NCBI RefSeq assembly: GCF_024198255.1
Contig: NZ_JAJVKW010000023.1
Coordinates: 1 to 64,000 of the forward strand
Source of the DNA: Myxococcus guangdongensis
GTDB taxonomy: Bacteria > Myxococcota > Myxococcia > Myxococcales > Myxococcaceae
Length of the DNA stretch: 64,000 nt
Direction of reading: 5' to 3'
Shown here in pieces: positions 1-7,275 of the stretch. The notes below the pieces were generated by a model. The model ran no database searches and had not been told where the DNA came from. It saw only the letters and a program-made list of their open reading frames with translations. Position numbers and translations under genes: made by a program. Every line of letters starts with the position of its first letter. Within the stretch, counting starts at the first letter, position 1.

Positions 1-58
1 TGGCACAGCGCTCGTCAGCGCAGACTCGCGGGCGCGGCACCTCCGCACACGGCGTCAC
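1..58 (-). CDS. 5' end of an unidentified prophage gene, cut by the window edge
   Basis: A GTG at 58 overlaps the TGA of the RusA-like gene (55-57) in the same 4-base GTGA arrangement used throughout this operon. The frame then stays open to the window edge and gives 19 residues with three cysteines. Too little is visible for a function. The call rests on the overlap pattern alone. Confidence 0.35.
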   Translation of the reverse strand, partial: MTPCAEVPRPRVCADERCA

Positions 59-597
59 GGCGCGCCTCCCCTCCGGTACGCGGGCGTCACGAGGTCCGCC
101 CAGGAGCGGGCCTTCCCCTCTGCCTTCGTCGTCTTCACGGTGGACGCCCTCTCCTTCCTGGGTGCGCGCGCGGGGCGCGTCCGAGGCGCCAGTGCCACAG
201 GAGGTGGCGGGGGCGCCACAGCCTCCTGTGCGCGGACGGCGGTGATGAGCTCGTCCTCGCCCCAGGACAGCTCCACCAGCACGGACGGCTCTCCCAGCGC
301 TTGTGCGTACAACCACCGCACCAGGGGTGAGGCATCGTCCAGCCGGAGCTGCCGGGCCACCTCGTCGCGCACGCTCTTCAGCGCGGCGGGGAGGTTGTCT
401 CCCCCGTCCAGGAGCTGCGACGCAACACGCGTGAGGCGCACCACCAGCAGCACGGGCCCTGTCCACCCGGGCCACAGCAGCTCGAGCGCCTGGCGCTGCC
501 CCTTCGCCCGCCGCGCGCGGGCCATGTGGTGCTCCCGGGTGTTGGTGGGGTTCTTCGTGCCCACCGGCAGCGTGAAGACGATACGCGAACAACTCAC
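55..597 (-). CDS. RusA-like Holliday junction endonuclease (prophage)
   Basis: This 180-residue protein most likely acts as a crossover-junction endodeoxyribonuclease that resolves branched phage DNA. The RusA layout is visible: an N-terminal beta strand ending in LPV (residues about 5-10), an Arg/His/Lys-rich stretch, a hydrophobic strand VLLVVRLTRVAS, then DGGDNLPAALKSVRDEVA followed by LDD. The spaced aspartates match the metal-binding positions of RusA. The last roughly 60 residues are a Pro/Ala/Arg/Lys-rich tail not usual for RusA. The GTG start at 597 is chosen because it overlaps the upstream TGA by four bases. Family assignment is by motif pattern only. Confidence 0.65.
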   Translation of the reverse strand: MSCSRIVFTLPVGTKNPTNTREHHMARARRAKGQRQALELLWPGWTGPVLLVVRLTRVASQLLDGGDNLPAALKSVRDEVARQLRLDDASPLVRWLYAQALGEPSVLVELSWGEDELITAVRAQEAVAPPPPPVALAPRTRPARAPRKERASTVKTTKAEGKARSWADLVTPAYRRGGAP

Positions 598-899
598 GCG
601 TCCCCACCCTTCGGCGCCCACTGGCGCTCCACCGCGGCGAACGTCTCGCCCACGCGCGCGTAGACGTCGTCCCACACGGCCTGGGCGATGACGGTGCCCT
701 CCGGAAGGACGCCGGACGACGCCTCGAGCCCGGCCACGGCCTTCGACATGGCCTGCGCGTTGGGATTTCCCAGGCGCTGCTGCTCGGTGACGTAGGCGCG
801 GGCCACGTGGGCGACGACGGCGCCGTTGCCCGCGTTGTACGGCCCGGCGGCGACGCACGGTTGGTGGGACGGCTTCCTGGTACGACGGCACCGGTTCAT
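594..899 (-). CDS. hypothetical prophage protein, 101 aa
   Basis: This is a small protein with a basic N-terminus containing two cysteines (residues about 4 and 15) and a helical Ala-rich remainder. I do not recognise a family. The ATG at 899 overlaps the TGA of the papain-like gene (ATGA), and its own stop overlaps the GTG of the RusA-like gene. A longer frame extends upstream, but its N-terminal sequence is low-complexity Arg/Ala/Gly and is antisense-like, so it was rejected. A replication or recombination accessory role would fit the neighbours but is not shown. Confidence 0.6.
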   Translation of the reverse strand: MNRCRRTRKPSHQPCVAAGPYNAGNGAVVAHVARAYVTEQQRLGNPNAQAMSKAVAGLEASSGVLPEGTVIAQAVWDDVYARVGETFAAVERQWAPKGGDA

Positions 900-1393
900 G
901 ACGAGAGGACCTCCAGCACGACGCGCACAGCCCACTTCCCGGACGCCCCACGGTGCCGCTCCAGCAGCTCCGCCAGCACCTGGACCTTCCACTCCTCCGA
1001 GGGCAACCACCCGCCCGCGCTCCCGGTGTTGCAGTCGTAGATGGACAGCGCCCCGCCGTCCCGGTGCAGGCCCACCCAGTGCGTGTGCCGGTACTGGGCG
1101 CGCTCCGGCGCGCTGTCCCACGAGCCCCGGAGCTGGAGGAAGGCTACCCCGTGGACGTCTCCGCGCGGCATGCCCTGCTGGACGCGGTGGTGCAGCCCCT
1201 GGGCGGCGAGTGCGGCCGCCATGCTGGTGGGCGTCGTCCAGGGCTTCGCGGGGAAGCCGGGGAAGCTGCCGCGCACCAGGCGCAGGGGCACGCCCAGCAC
1301 CGCGGCGAGGGCGGACGGCCCGCAGTTGGCCTTCCACGCACCGTTGGCCTCAAGGAGGTCCGGTGGTGCGTACAGCTCACGGCACGGCGTCAT
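896..1393 (-). CDS. papain-like/C39-like cysteine peptidase fold protein (prophage)
   Basis: This 165-residue protein carries a nucleophile-type motif, NCGPSALAAVLG (residues about 23-34), as in C39-like and papain-like cysteine peptidases. A later HTHWVGL segment (about 105-111) followed by YDCNT supplies the expected His and Asn/Asp. No signal peptide is visible, so it probably acts in the cytoplasm, perhaps as a peptidase or deamidase. It overlaps the upstream gene by 17 bases, which is longer than the 4-base overlaps common here. The fold is reasonably supported; the substrate is unknown. Confidence 0.55.
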   Translation of the reverse strand: MTPCRELYAPPDLLEANGAWKANCGPSALAAVLGVPLRLVRGSFPGFPAKPWTTPTSMAAALAAQGLHHRVQQGMPRGDVHGVAFLQLRGSWDSAPERAQYRHTHWVGLHRDGGALSIYDCNTGSAGGWLPSEEWKVQVLAELLERHRGASGKWAVRVVLEVLSS

Positions 1394-1709
1394 GAGGCGC
1401 CTCCTGGTAGAGCAACTCGGCGGCGGGGATGCCCTCCGCGCGCAGCTTCACGAGCGCGTCCTCCAGCCGGAGAAAGGTGTGGATGGCCCGGGTGGTGACG
1501 TCGTAGACGGCCACGGCGTCCTGGGAGCCCAGGCGGACGAGGTGCCAGCTCCTGGACTCGGACTGGCCCCACAGGCGCCGCGCGCGCCCACCCTCGATGT
1601 CATCCACCAGCCGGGCCAGGGCCCGCGAGGTGAGGGCCACCCGGAAGCGGATGGAGGCGTGCCGCTTCGCGCAGCGGGCCGCGCCCCGGGCATGCGCTTC
1701 AGTCGTCAT
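1377..1709 (-). CDS. hypothetical prophage protein, 110 aa, possibly DUF4258/BrnT-like
   Basis: The protein starts at the ATG that overlaps the SLOG gene stop (ATGA at 1706-1709). The core reads as an alpha/beta unit: a basic strand RHASIRFRVAL, a helix, then a strand pair ending AVAVYDVTTRAIHTFL. That ordering resembles small RelE/BrnT or DUF4258-type folds, but no catalytic residues can be fixed and no antitoxin partner is adjacent. The toxin-like idea is therefore weak and the gene is best treated as unknown. Confidence 0.5.
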   Translation of the reverse strand: MTTEAHARGAARCAKRHASIRFRVALTSRALARLVDDIEGGRARRLWGQSESRSWHLVRLGSQDAVAVYDVTTRAIHTFLRLEDALVKLRAEGIPAAELLYQEAPHDAVP

Positions 1710-2185
1710 GGGAAGCACTCCTCGGAGAGCAGCCTTCCATCGGGCGAGAGGAGCAGCACGCGCCCCTGCCAGCCCTCCGCACGACAGAGGCTAACCATGT
1801 GCCGCGTACCCCTTCCGAGTCCCGGGTCCGTGTGCGCGGCCACCCAACCCACGGTGAAACCGCGCCGCGCGTACCCGCGCAAGGCCTCCCGCATCAGCTC
1901 GTTCCTCGCGCGTCCGGCGCGCTTCTCCATGCCCTTCCAGTCCGCGCGAAAGCGGTCCACGGCCTCGCGGTGGAAGCGGGGCCACTCGACGGACGCCGCC
2001 ACTTCCCACAGCCAGTCCGCCCCAAACGCGTCGGGGGCGTCGTCGCGGCGTGGCTCCCCGGCCCCGTGCACGAGCTGCACGTCCGGCGAGCGGGCGAAGC
2101 GGCGGACGTAGCCGCGCAGCGCCGGCAGGTGCGCCAGCGTCAGGCCCGAGGCGCCACAGGCGAGGAGTGCGCGGCGGCACGTCAT
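1706..2185 (-). CDS. YspA/DUF2493-type SLOG-family protein (prophage)
   Basis: This is a 159-residue Rossmann-like protein of the SLOG superfamily, whose members bind nucleotide-derived ligands. The family pattern is visible: a strand ending in LVHGAGE (about 37-43), then GAD.LWE.AA, a Trp/Phe-rich stretch, a KRAGRARNELM helix (about 88-98, the R-N-x-x-M signature), and GRGTRHMVSLCRAEG, equivalent to the usual GT..M...A...G element. Such proteins are common in actinophage and proteobacterial prophage early regions with unproven roles. Start and stop both sit in ATGA overlaps. Confidence 0.65.
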   Translation of the reverse strand: MTCRRALLACGASGLTLAHLPALRGYVRRFARSPDVQLVHGAGEPRRDDAPDAFGADWLWEVAASVEWPRFHREAVDRFRADWKGMEKRAGRARNELMREALRGYARRGFTVGWVAAHTDPGLGRGTRHMVSLCRAEGWQGRVLLLSPDGRLLSEECFP

Positions 2186-2661
2186 GCCCGGCCCCCTGCC
2201 GCACACGAGCTTGGAAGCAGCGTGCTGGGGTACATGAGGCGTGCGGCGAGTCCCGGCGGCGTCCGCATCCGCTTGAGCGCCGCCCCTTCGCTGCACAGCA
2301 CCGGCGGGAGCTGGCCCGTCCGCCGCCACCACGGCACCGCGTCCATCGCGTAGCCGCGGCTCCGCTCGGCGCTGTCCCGCCTGCCGCCCAACCGCTCCAG
2401 CACGGACTCGCGCAGCCACCACCAGCGGCGGTACCGCACCTGCCACGGCACCTGGATGTCGTCGTGAAGCTGGGCCGCCAGCGCCCTCGCGCCACGTGGC
2501 TCCAGGAGCGCGGCGAGGTGGCCATTCTGACCAGACGCCCCCTCACCGAGCGCATCAGGGAGCATGTACTCAGGCACCAGGCATTCGAGCGCGACTGGGC
2601 CGGAGACGCGGGAGACCAGGTAGCGGACGCGCCACGGCGTGCGGACGTGCTCGATGCTCAC
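2182..2661 (-). CDS. hypothetical prophage protein, 159 aa
   Basis: The GTG start at 2661 overlaps the DnaC-like gene stop (GTGA). The protein is Trp- and Arg-rich in the middle (a YRRWWWLRESVLERLGG segment) with an acidic, hydrophobic N-terminal half. I recognise no domain. Its position directly after the helicase-loader-like gene suggests DNA replication or processing, which is inference from context only. Confidence 0.55.
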   Translation of the reverse strand: MSIEHVRTPWRVRYLVSRVSGPVALECLVPEYMLPDALGEGASGQNGHLAALLEPRGARALAAQLHDDIQVPWQVRYRRWWWLRESVLERLGGRRDSAERSRGYAMDAVPWWRRTGQLPPVLCSEGAALKRMRTPPGLAARLMYPSTLLPSSCAAGGRA

Positions 2662-3473
2662 GGCGTCCCCCCGCGGCGCAAGTCACGCGTGCCGCAGTCG
2701 TGCAGCAGATAGGTGCCCTGGCGGCACATGCGCGAGACGACGCGGGCCCCCACGTGCTCGGAGAAGTCGCTGCCGCCGCGCTCGGCGTCGCGCCGGACGG
2801 AGAGGTTGGTGGTGTAGGCCGTCACCAGCCCCGGCCTGTCCCGCCGGTCCACGAGCTCTTCCAGCAGCTCTCGGTGGCGCGGCCCCACCACATCCCCCGG
2901 CAGCCCGCCCAAGTCATCCAGCACCAGCACGCGCGCACGGTGGGCACGCTGGAGGAGGAGCCTGTCCTCCGTCTCGTAGTCGCTGACGCGCTTGAGCTGC
3001 GCCCAGCGGAGGAAGAGCCCCGCGGACGCATCCCACTCGTGCAGTCGCTGGCCCGTGCGCGTCTCGGCGCGGACAGCCGCGTGGAAGAGGTGACACGCAC
3101 CCGTCGTCTTCCCCACGCCAGTGCCCCCGGACAGCAGCAGGGTGCGCAGCCCCTCCCGGAGCAGCTGGCGCGCGGCGCGGACGGCGGGCGTCTCCAGCAC
3201 CTTGCCCCCAGCGAGGGCCGCCACAGCTTCAGCCGGCGCGCCGCACAGCTTCAGGTGCAGGGGCCACGCCTCCACCTGGGCGGCCTGGTGCCGTGCCCTC
3301 TCCGCCGCCTCGAAATGCTGGAGCTCCAGCTCCCGTTGCTTCCAGCCCGCCTCGAGCTGGCCCAGCCCGGGGACGGAGTGCTGCCGGGCCTGCGCCATGC
3401 CCCGGCGCAGCAGGTCCGCCAGTCGCTGGGGGCCCTGGCGCTGCACCGCGGGCATCTCGTTGTCTCGGCTCAT
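2658..3473 (-). CDS. DnaC/IstB-like AAA+ ATPase, probable phage helicase loader
   Basis: This 271-residue protein carries a P-loop, SGGTGVGKTTGA (residues about 114-125), and a Walker B element, RVLVLDDLGG (about 167-176), with a downstream Arg-rich region holding sensor-type residues. The N-terminal 100 residues are helical and charged, as in DnaC-type helicase loaders. It lies immediately downstream of the initiator that holds the iterons, the usual initiator/loader pairing of theta-type phage replication modules. ATG at 3473 overlaps the initiator stop. It may load the host DnaB onto the phage origin. Confidence 0.75.
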   Translation of the reverse strand: MSRDNEMPAVQRQGPQRLADLLRRGMAQARQHSVPGLGQLEAGWKQRELELQHFEAAERARHQAAQVEAWPLHLKLCGAPAEAVAALAGGKVLETPAVRAARQLLREGLRTLLLSGGTGVGKTTGACHLFHAAVRAETRTGQRLHEWDASAGLFLRWAQLKRVSDYETEDRLLLQRAHRARVLVLDDLGGLPGDVVGPRHRELLEELVDRRDRPGLVTAYTTNLSVRRDAERGGSDFSEHVGARVVSRMCRQGTYLLHDCGTRDLRRGGTP

Positions 3474-5188
3474 AGACTCTCCACCCGCCCTTCCTCGTAG
3501 TCGTTGTTGTTGAGGGGCCTGCCCGGCGCGCGCGCGGGCACGGCCCGCTCCTCAGGTGCGGCGTTGTCATTCCACTTCCGCGCCAAGTCGCCGAGGTGGT
3601 CGCAGCGCTGCTTGAAGCGCGCGCGCAGCCCGTTGCTCAGCCGGCGGAGAATCTCCGGGACGCCCCCGGCGCCAGCGAGGGAGAGCAGCGCCCGGGACGC
3701 GTCGTCGTCCGCGCGGCCTCGCCAGCGGTAGCTGTAGCCCTTCACTTCGCGAAAGACGCGCTCCACCCCGTCCGGCAGGGACTCAGCGGGCGGCTCCTGC
3801 TGGGGCGGCAACTCGAATGGGAGGGTGTCTCCCGGCTCGGACACCAAAGCCGGGGGCGCGGACGGCACTTCCTCCTCGTCCTCTCCCTCCGGGACCACGA
3901 AGCGCAGCCCGGCCAGGCCCTGGGCGGCCAGGAGCTCTTGCAGCACGACGCGGTAGTGCTCCTCTGCCCACCCGCGGGCGAACCTGTCCCTCACCTCGAC
4001 GACGAGGTGCCCGTCCTCCACCGTCACCGGGCGCGCGGACTGGAGCTGCTTCAGCGCCTCCACCATCCTCCGGGCCTTCAGCACGGCCAGGACGCGGCCC
4101 CACGCACGCACCGCCTCGGTGCCCTCGGGCACGTCCTCGAGGCACACGGAGACGCCGGGCTCCTCCTCGGGCGCGGGCACCGTCGGCAGCGGGTCCAGAC
4201 TCCATGCGCCGCTGAGGAGCTGCTCGGCCACCTCCGCGCCAGCGCGCGTCCGCCCCAGCACCCAGACGACGGTGGCGCGCATGCGGCTGTCCAGCTCGCC
4301 TCGGCACACCGGGGAGCGCGGGACGCGGGCGAACACGTCTTGCCACGCCGAGAGGGGGTGGCGCGCGAGGGCAGACAGCGCGTCCTCCAGCATCTGCACG
4401 GAGGTGCGCTCGCCCCAGCCGTAGAAGCCGTGCGGCGCCACCAGCGTGTTCCATGCCTCGCGCAGCGCCCGGACGTCTGGCGGGAGGCTCTCCGGCTTGC
4501 GGTGCTCGCGCAGCTCCAGCCCCATGTCACGCTGCGCCTGCGTGACACCGCGCCGCGCGCCCCTCCTCTTCCCGGCAGAGGGAGGGGGAGGAGGCCGTGA
4601 ATTGTCGGCTGTCACGCTGTCACGCTGGGCGTCACGCTGCCGTTGGAGCCGCTTCCTAAGCGTCGCAGGCTTCGGAAATTCTTCGGCTTTCCCCTCCCCC
4701 CCTCCCCCCTCCTTCTGCTGCGTCACGCTGACTGTCACGCTGCTGGAGGGGGTGTCACGCTGACTGTCACGCTGCGCCAGCGTGACGGGGTTGGAGCGCT
4801 GCGTGACAAGCGAGACGGCGGGCGTGGCGAGAGGCGCGGCAGCCAGGGGCTGTGCAGGGCGCGCGCCAGCCCACGGGGCCAGCAGTGCGATGGCCTGGCG
4901 CCAGCCGTGGTCGACGCCGGCCGCGTAGCTCTCCGCGCGCAGCCGGGACTCGCGCTCCACCAGCAGCTGCGCGCGCAGCTCCGCCACCTGCTGCTGGGCG
5001 CAGGGGCATGCCTCGGCGAAGAAGTCAGGCGGCAAGCCCGGGTCCTCGCCGCACGCGCGGGCGCCACTCCCCGGAGGGGGAATCACCTGCTGGGCCTGCG
5101 CCTCGGAGACGAGCTGGCCGCTCAACAGGCGCACCATGCCCGGCGGCACCTCGGACTCCGGCGGCGTGAGGGGGTTGCAGGCGGGCAT
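3470..5188 (-). CDS. phage replication initiator with DnaA_N-like domain and internal iterons
   Basis: This is a 572-residue protein. Residues about 135-222 are encoded by the iteron array and read as repeated QRD and SVT tripeptides within a low-complexity Gln/Pro/Gly linker. Residues about 358-432 match the DnaA N-terminal domain pattern: a Trp-Gly-Arg-Val-Leu helix, a hydrophobic LVVEVRDRFARGWAEEHY segment, then a strand LRFVV. In DnaA this domain contacts the helicase and other partners. The C-terminus is helical and basic. With the origin-like repeats inside its own gene and a loader-like ATPase downstream, it resembles the lambda O arrangement. ATG at 5188 follows the previous stop by two bases. 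The initiator role is inferred, not proven. Confidence 0.65.
   Translation of the reverse strand: MPACNPLTPPESEVPPGMVRLLSGQLVSEAQAQQVIPPPGSGARACGEDPGLPPDFFAEACPCAQQQVAELRAQLLVERESRLRAESYAAGVDHGWRQAIALLAPWAGARPAQPLAAAPLATPAVSLVTQRSNPVTLAQRDSQRDTPSSSVTVSVTQQKEGGGGEGKAEEFPKPATLRKRLQRQRDAQRDSVTADNSRPPPPPSAGKRRGARRGVTQAQRDMGLELREHRKPESLPPDVRALREAWNTLVAPHGFYGWGERTSVQMLEDALSALARHPLSAWQDVFARVPRSPVCRGELDSRMRATVVWVLGRTRAGAEVAEQLLSGAWSLDPLPTVPAPEEEPGVSVCLEDVPEGTEAVRAWGRVLAVLKARRMVEALKQLQSARPVTVEDGHLVVEVRDRFARGWAEEHYRVVLQELLAAQGLAGLRFVVPEGEDEEEVPSAPPALVSEPGDTLPFELPPQQEPPAESLPDGVERVFREVKGYSYRWRGRADDDASRALLSLAGAGGVPEILRRLSNGLRARFKQRCDHLGDLARKWNDNAAPEERAVPARAPGRPLNNNDYEEGRVESL
4526..4807. repeat. iteron array inside the initiator gene, candidate phage replication origin
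   Basis: The 9-mer GTCACGCTG occurs eight times in one orientation, at 4526, 4611, 4619, 4631, 4722, 4734, 4754 and 4766, and once perfectly inverted (CAGCGTGAC, 4778-4786). Near-copies CTGCGTGAC lie at 4538 and 4799. Several spacings are 12 or 20 bases. The last direct copy and the inverted copy form a perfect palindrome (4766-4786), and the first copy with its near-copy forms a similar one (4526-4546). Between the two clusters lies a polypyrimidine tract (about 4690-4715) that is G-rich on the coding strand. Dense, phased repeats in an initiator gene are the classic signature of an iteron origin. Confidence 0.7.
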
Positions 5189-5190
5189 GA

Positions 5191-5460
5191 CTACGGCACC
5201 TCAAGGTGAACGGGCACAGAAGGAAGAAGGGGCGACGGCGCGCAGCAGCACGCGGGGAGGACGGGCTGGTTGCGGCACCCGGCGCGGTACAGGGCGCCGT
5301 GCAGGCACGTGGGCCACTCGCCCGGGTGGGCAGCGCGGACGCGCTCGGTGGGGGCCGTGGGCGCATGCGGCGCCAAGGCGCCGAGCTCGGTGACGTCCTC
5401 GCCGAGTCGGGGCGCGCCGCACACCGTGCAGAGGGAGGCGCGGAGGAGGCACCGGCTCAT
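5191..5460 (-). CDS. small Cys-rich hypothetical prophage protein, 89 aa
   Basis: The frame starts at an ATG overlapping the adenine methylase stop (ATGA) and ends two bases before the initiator start, so the junctions support it as real. It has an N-terminal CTVCG pair, further Cys residues near 52, 61 and 70, and a Cys-Cys-Cys run, which could hold a zinc ion. No family is recognised and the composition is otherwise biased toward Pro and Ala. Confidence 0.5.
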   Translation of the reverse strand: MSRCLLRASLCTVCGAPRLGEDVTELGALAPHAPTAPTERVRAAHPGEWPTCLHGALYRAGCRNQPVLPACCCAPSPLLPSVPVHLEVP

Positions 5461-6697
5461 GCGGCACCTCCAAGAAGGACAGCCAGGGGGAGTCCACGGA
5501 GCGGCTCATCCGCGGGCGCAAGGCAGTGAGGGCTGAGCCAGATGCGCTCGCGCAGCGCGTTCTCGTGGTTGCCGCGCGCGGCCGCGTACCCACCCGGCGC
5601 CTTCCATGCGACGCAGCGCCAGCTCGCGGGCATCCCGTGCTCACCCTCGTAGCCGCACAGGGCGATGCGCAGCCGGGGGTTGTCCCCGTTGGCCAGGGCC
5701 CACTCACGCACCCGGTGGGCCACCTGCAGGTCTTCCTCCGCGTAGATGCTCGGGTCCCGGTCGGCCGCGTCCGAGTACGGCGGGTCCAGCAGCACGCCCG
5801 TCACGCCAATCCGCTCGGTGACGTTGGGTGAGAGGACTCGGCTCCAATCGCCACAGCAGACGCGCACGTGGCGCAGGCGCTCGGCCAGGGCCTGCATCCA
5901 CGCCAAGACGCCCCCGCGCTTCCCGCTCGCGAGGACGCCGCGCCCGGTGGCGCCGCTGTCTCCCTTCAACATGGGAATCTGCTGGGACAGGCCGTGCACA
6001 CCCTTCCCGCCGCGAGCGAGGCTCGGCCGCTTCGCCCACGTGGCCGACTCGGAGAGGCTCTGCACCCGGCGCGCGTGGACGCTGCTGCTGTTGAGGCTCG
6101 GGCGCTGGGCATGCTCGGACGTCGACGTCCCGCGCACGGAGAGTTGGTGGATGCCCCGTCCCGGCTTGTCGAGCATCGGCCGCTTCGAGTACTCGGACGT
6201 CGCGATGCCGCACGTCTTCTCGGCGCCGGACGAGGCCTGCTCCTCCCATGCGGGCTGCGAGCACCAGCCGCTGCCAATCCACTGGCAGATGCCCCACACC
6301 CACCAGCCGGCCACCTTCGCGTCGAAGAAGTCCGGGTCCTGGCGCATCCGCTGGCGGAAGTCCCCCTGGGCCACCAACCACCGGTGCCGGGCGTGCAGGT
6401 CCGCCTCGTTGACGGGCCAGTCCGCGTGCCGCGCCACCTCATCCGGCGCGGCGCGGAGCGCCCGCCAGAAGTTGGCCAGGTACGTGTCCAGGTCGTTCAC
6501 CGTCTCCACGCCGGGCGGCGTGGGACGCGCGAGCAGCACCGCGAGGCTGCCGGCGAACGGCTCCACGTAGTTGGCCACGTCGCCGAAGGCGCTCCACACC
6601 AGGTGGGCCGCGCGCGACTTCCCGCCGAACCAACCCCCCAGGGGAAAGGCGCACGCAGCACCCTTCCCCCAGTCACACCTCCAATCCCGCCGCTCAT
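5457..6697 (-). CDS. Dam-type (D12 class) adenine-N6 methyltransferase, apparent frameshift
   Basis: The protein has FGGKSRAA and EPFAGS (the SAM-binding region), VNDLDTYLANFWRAL, and the catalytic DPPY motif in LLDPPYSDA. These are the hallmarks of Dam-like adenine methylases, which in phages usually protect DNA from restriction. Three repeats of the form RPxLxxxGxGxH lie between them. The ATGA-coupled ATG at 6697 opens a frame that reads LRAPFPW and then runs into a G6 run (C6 at 6634-6639 on plus). Continuing in the -1 frame gives GGWFGGKS and the rest of the enzyme. Either one G is missing, the sequence has an error, or -1 slippage restores the enzyme. A frame open from an ATG at 6785 exists but lacks the expected N-terminus. 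Confidence 0.7.
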
Positions 6698-7275
6698 GGC
6701 GCCCTCTGTGCGCACAGTCGATGCGCGTGTGATGTTGAAATGCCGAACTCGGTGGAGATGTCCTTGAGTCGCGCGCCCGCGGCACGCCGCGCTCTCACCG
6801 CGAGGACCTGCTCCTCGGTGAGCAGCGCTCGCCCCACCCGCCACTCACCCGCGCGAGCCTTCTTGCTCCACGGACGCACGCGACCGTTCGCGTAGGAGTG
6901 CTGGATGTTCCCGGCCCCGGTGACGACCTCGAGGTTCGACGGGCGGTTGTTCCTCTTGTCGAGGTCCCGGTGGTTGATTTGCATGTCCGCCGGCACAGGC
7001 CCGACGAGAGACGCATAGACAAGCCTGTGGGCCATCACCTGCACGAGCCCCTGTCCGGGAACATGGAGCGTCACGCGCAAGTAGCCGTTGCCGCTCTTGT
7101 TCTCCGCGCGGCGCGGGGCAACGTCCTTCCACCCGGACCGGGTGCGAATGGCGCAACGCCACACCTGCCCGTCAGCGTCGATGCGGAGCACTCCTCCGTG
7201 AACGTGAGCGAGCGCATACGCCATCGCGTCGCCCGTCCACGGAAAGGGAGCTCGAAGTGGAGGGCACGGAGTCAT
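6694..7275 (-). CDS. HNH endonuclease with C-terminal helix-turn-helix (homing-type)
   Basis: This 193-residue protein has an HNH core in its middle: a MAHRLVY helix, then INHRDLDKRNNRPSNLEVV, with the conserved His and Asn residues, and a GNIQHSYANGR segment. The C-terminus reads LTEEQVLAVRARRAAGARL followed by a DISTEFGISTSHAHRL helix-turn-helix, as in free-standing homing endonucleases that bind their target with a NUMOD/HTH module. The N-terminus carries LRAPFPW, which recurs at the start of the downstream adenine methylase. The ATG at 7275 overlaps the helicase stop. It probably moves as a selfish element inside the operon. Confidence 0.75.
   Translation of the reverse strand: MTPCPPLRAPFPWTGDAMAYALAHVHGGVLRIDADGQVWRCAIRTRSGWKDVAPRRAENKSGNGYLRVTLHVPGQGLVQVMAHRLVYASLVGPVPADMQINHRDLDKRNNRPSNLEVVTGAGNIQHSYANGRVRPWSKKARAGEWRVGRALLTEEQVLAVRARRAAGARLKDISTEFGISTSHAHRLCAQRAP

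Noticed and set aside
1377-1709. Toxin-antitoxin call for the DUF4258/BrnT-like protein
   Set aside because: No antitoxin-like neighbour and no recognisable catalytic residues; only a vague fold resemblance.
4526-4807. The 9-mer repeats considered as mere low-complexity protein repeats
   Set aside because: The repeats are in different reading frames (QRD and SVT), occur inverted as well as direct, and are conserved at the DNA level, so selection is on the DNA.
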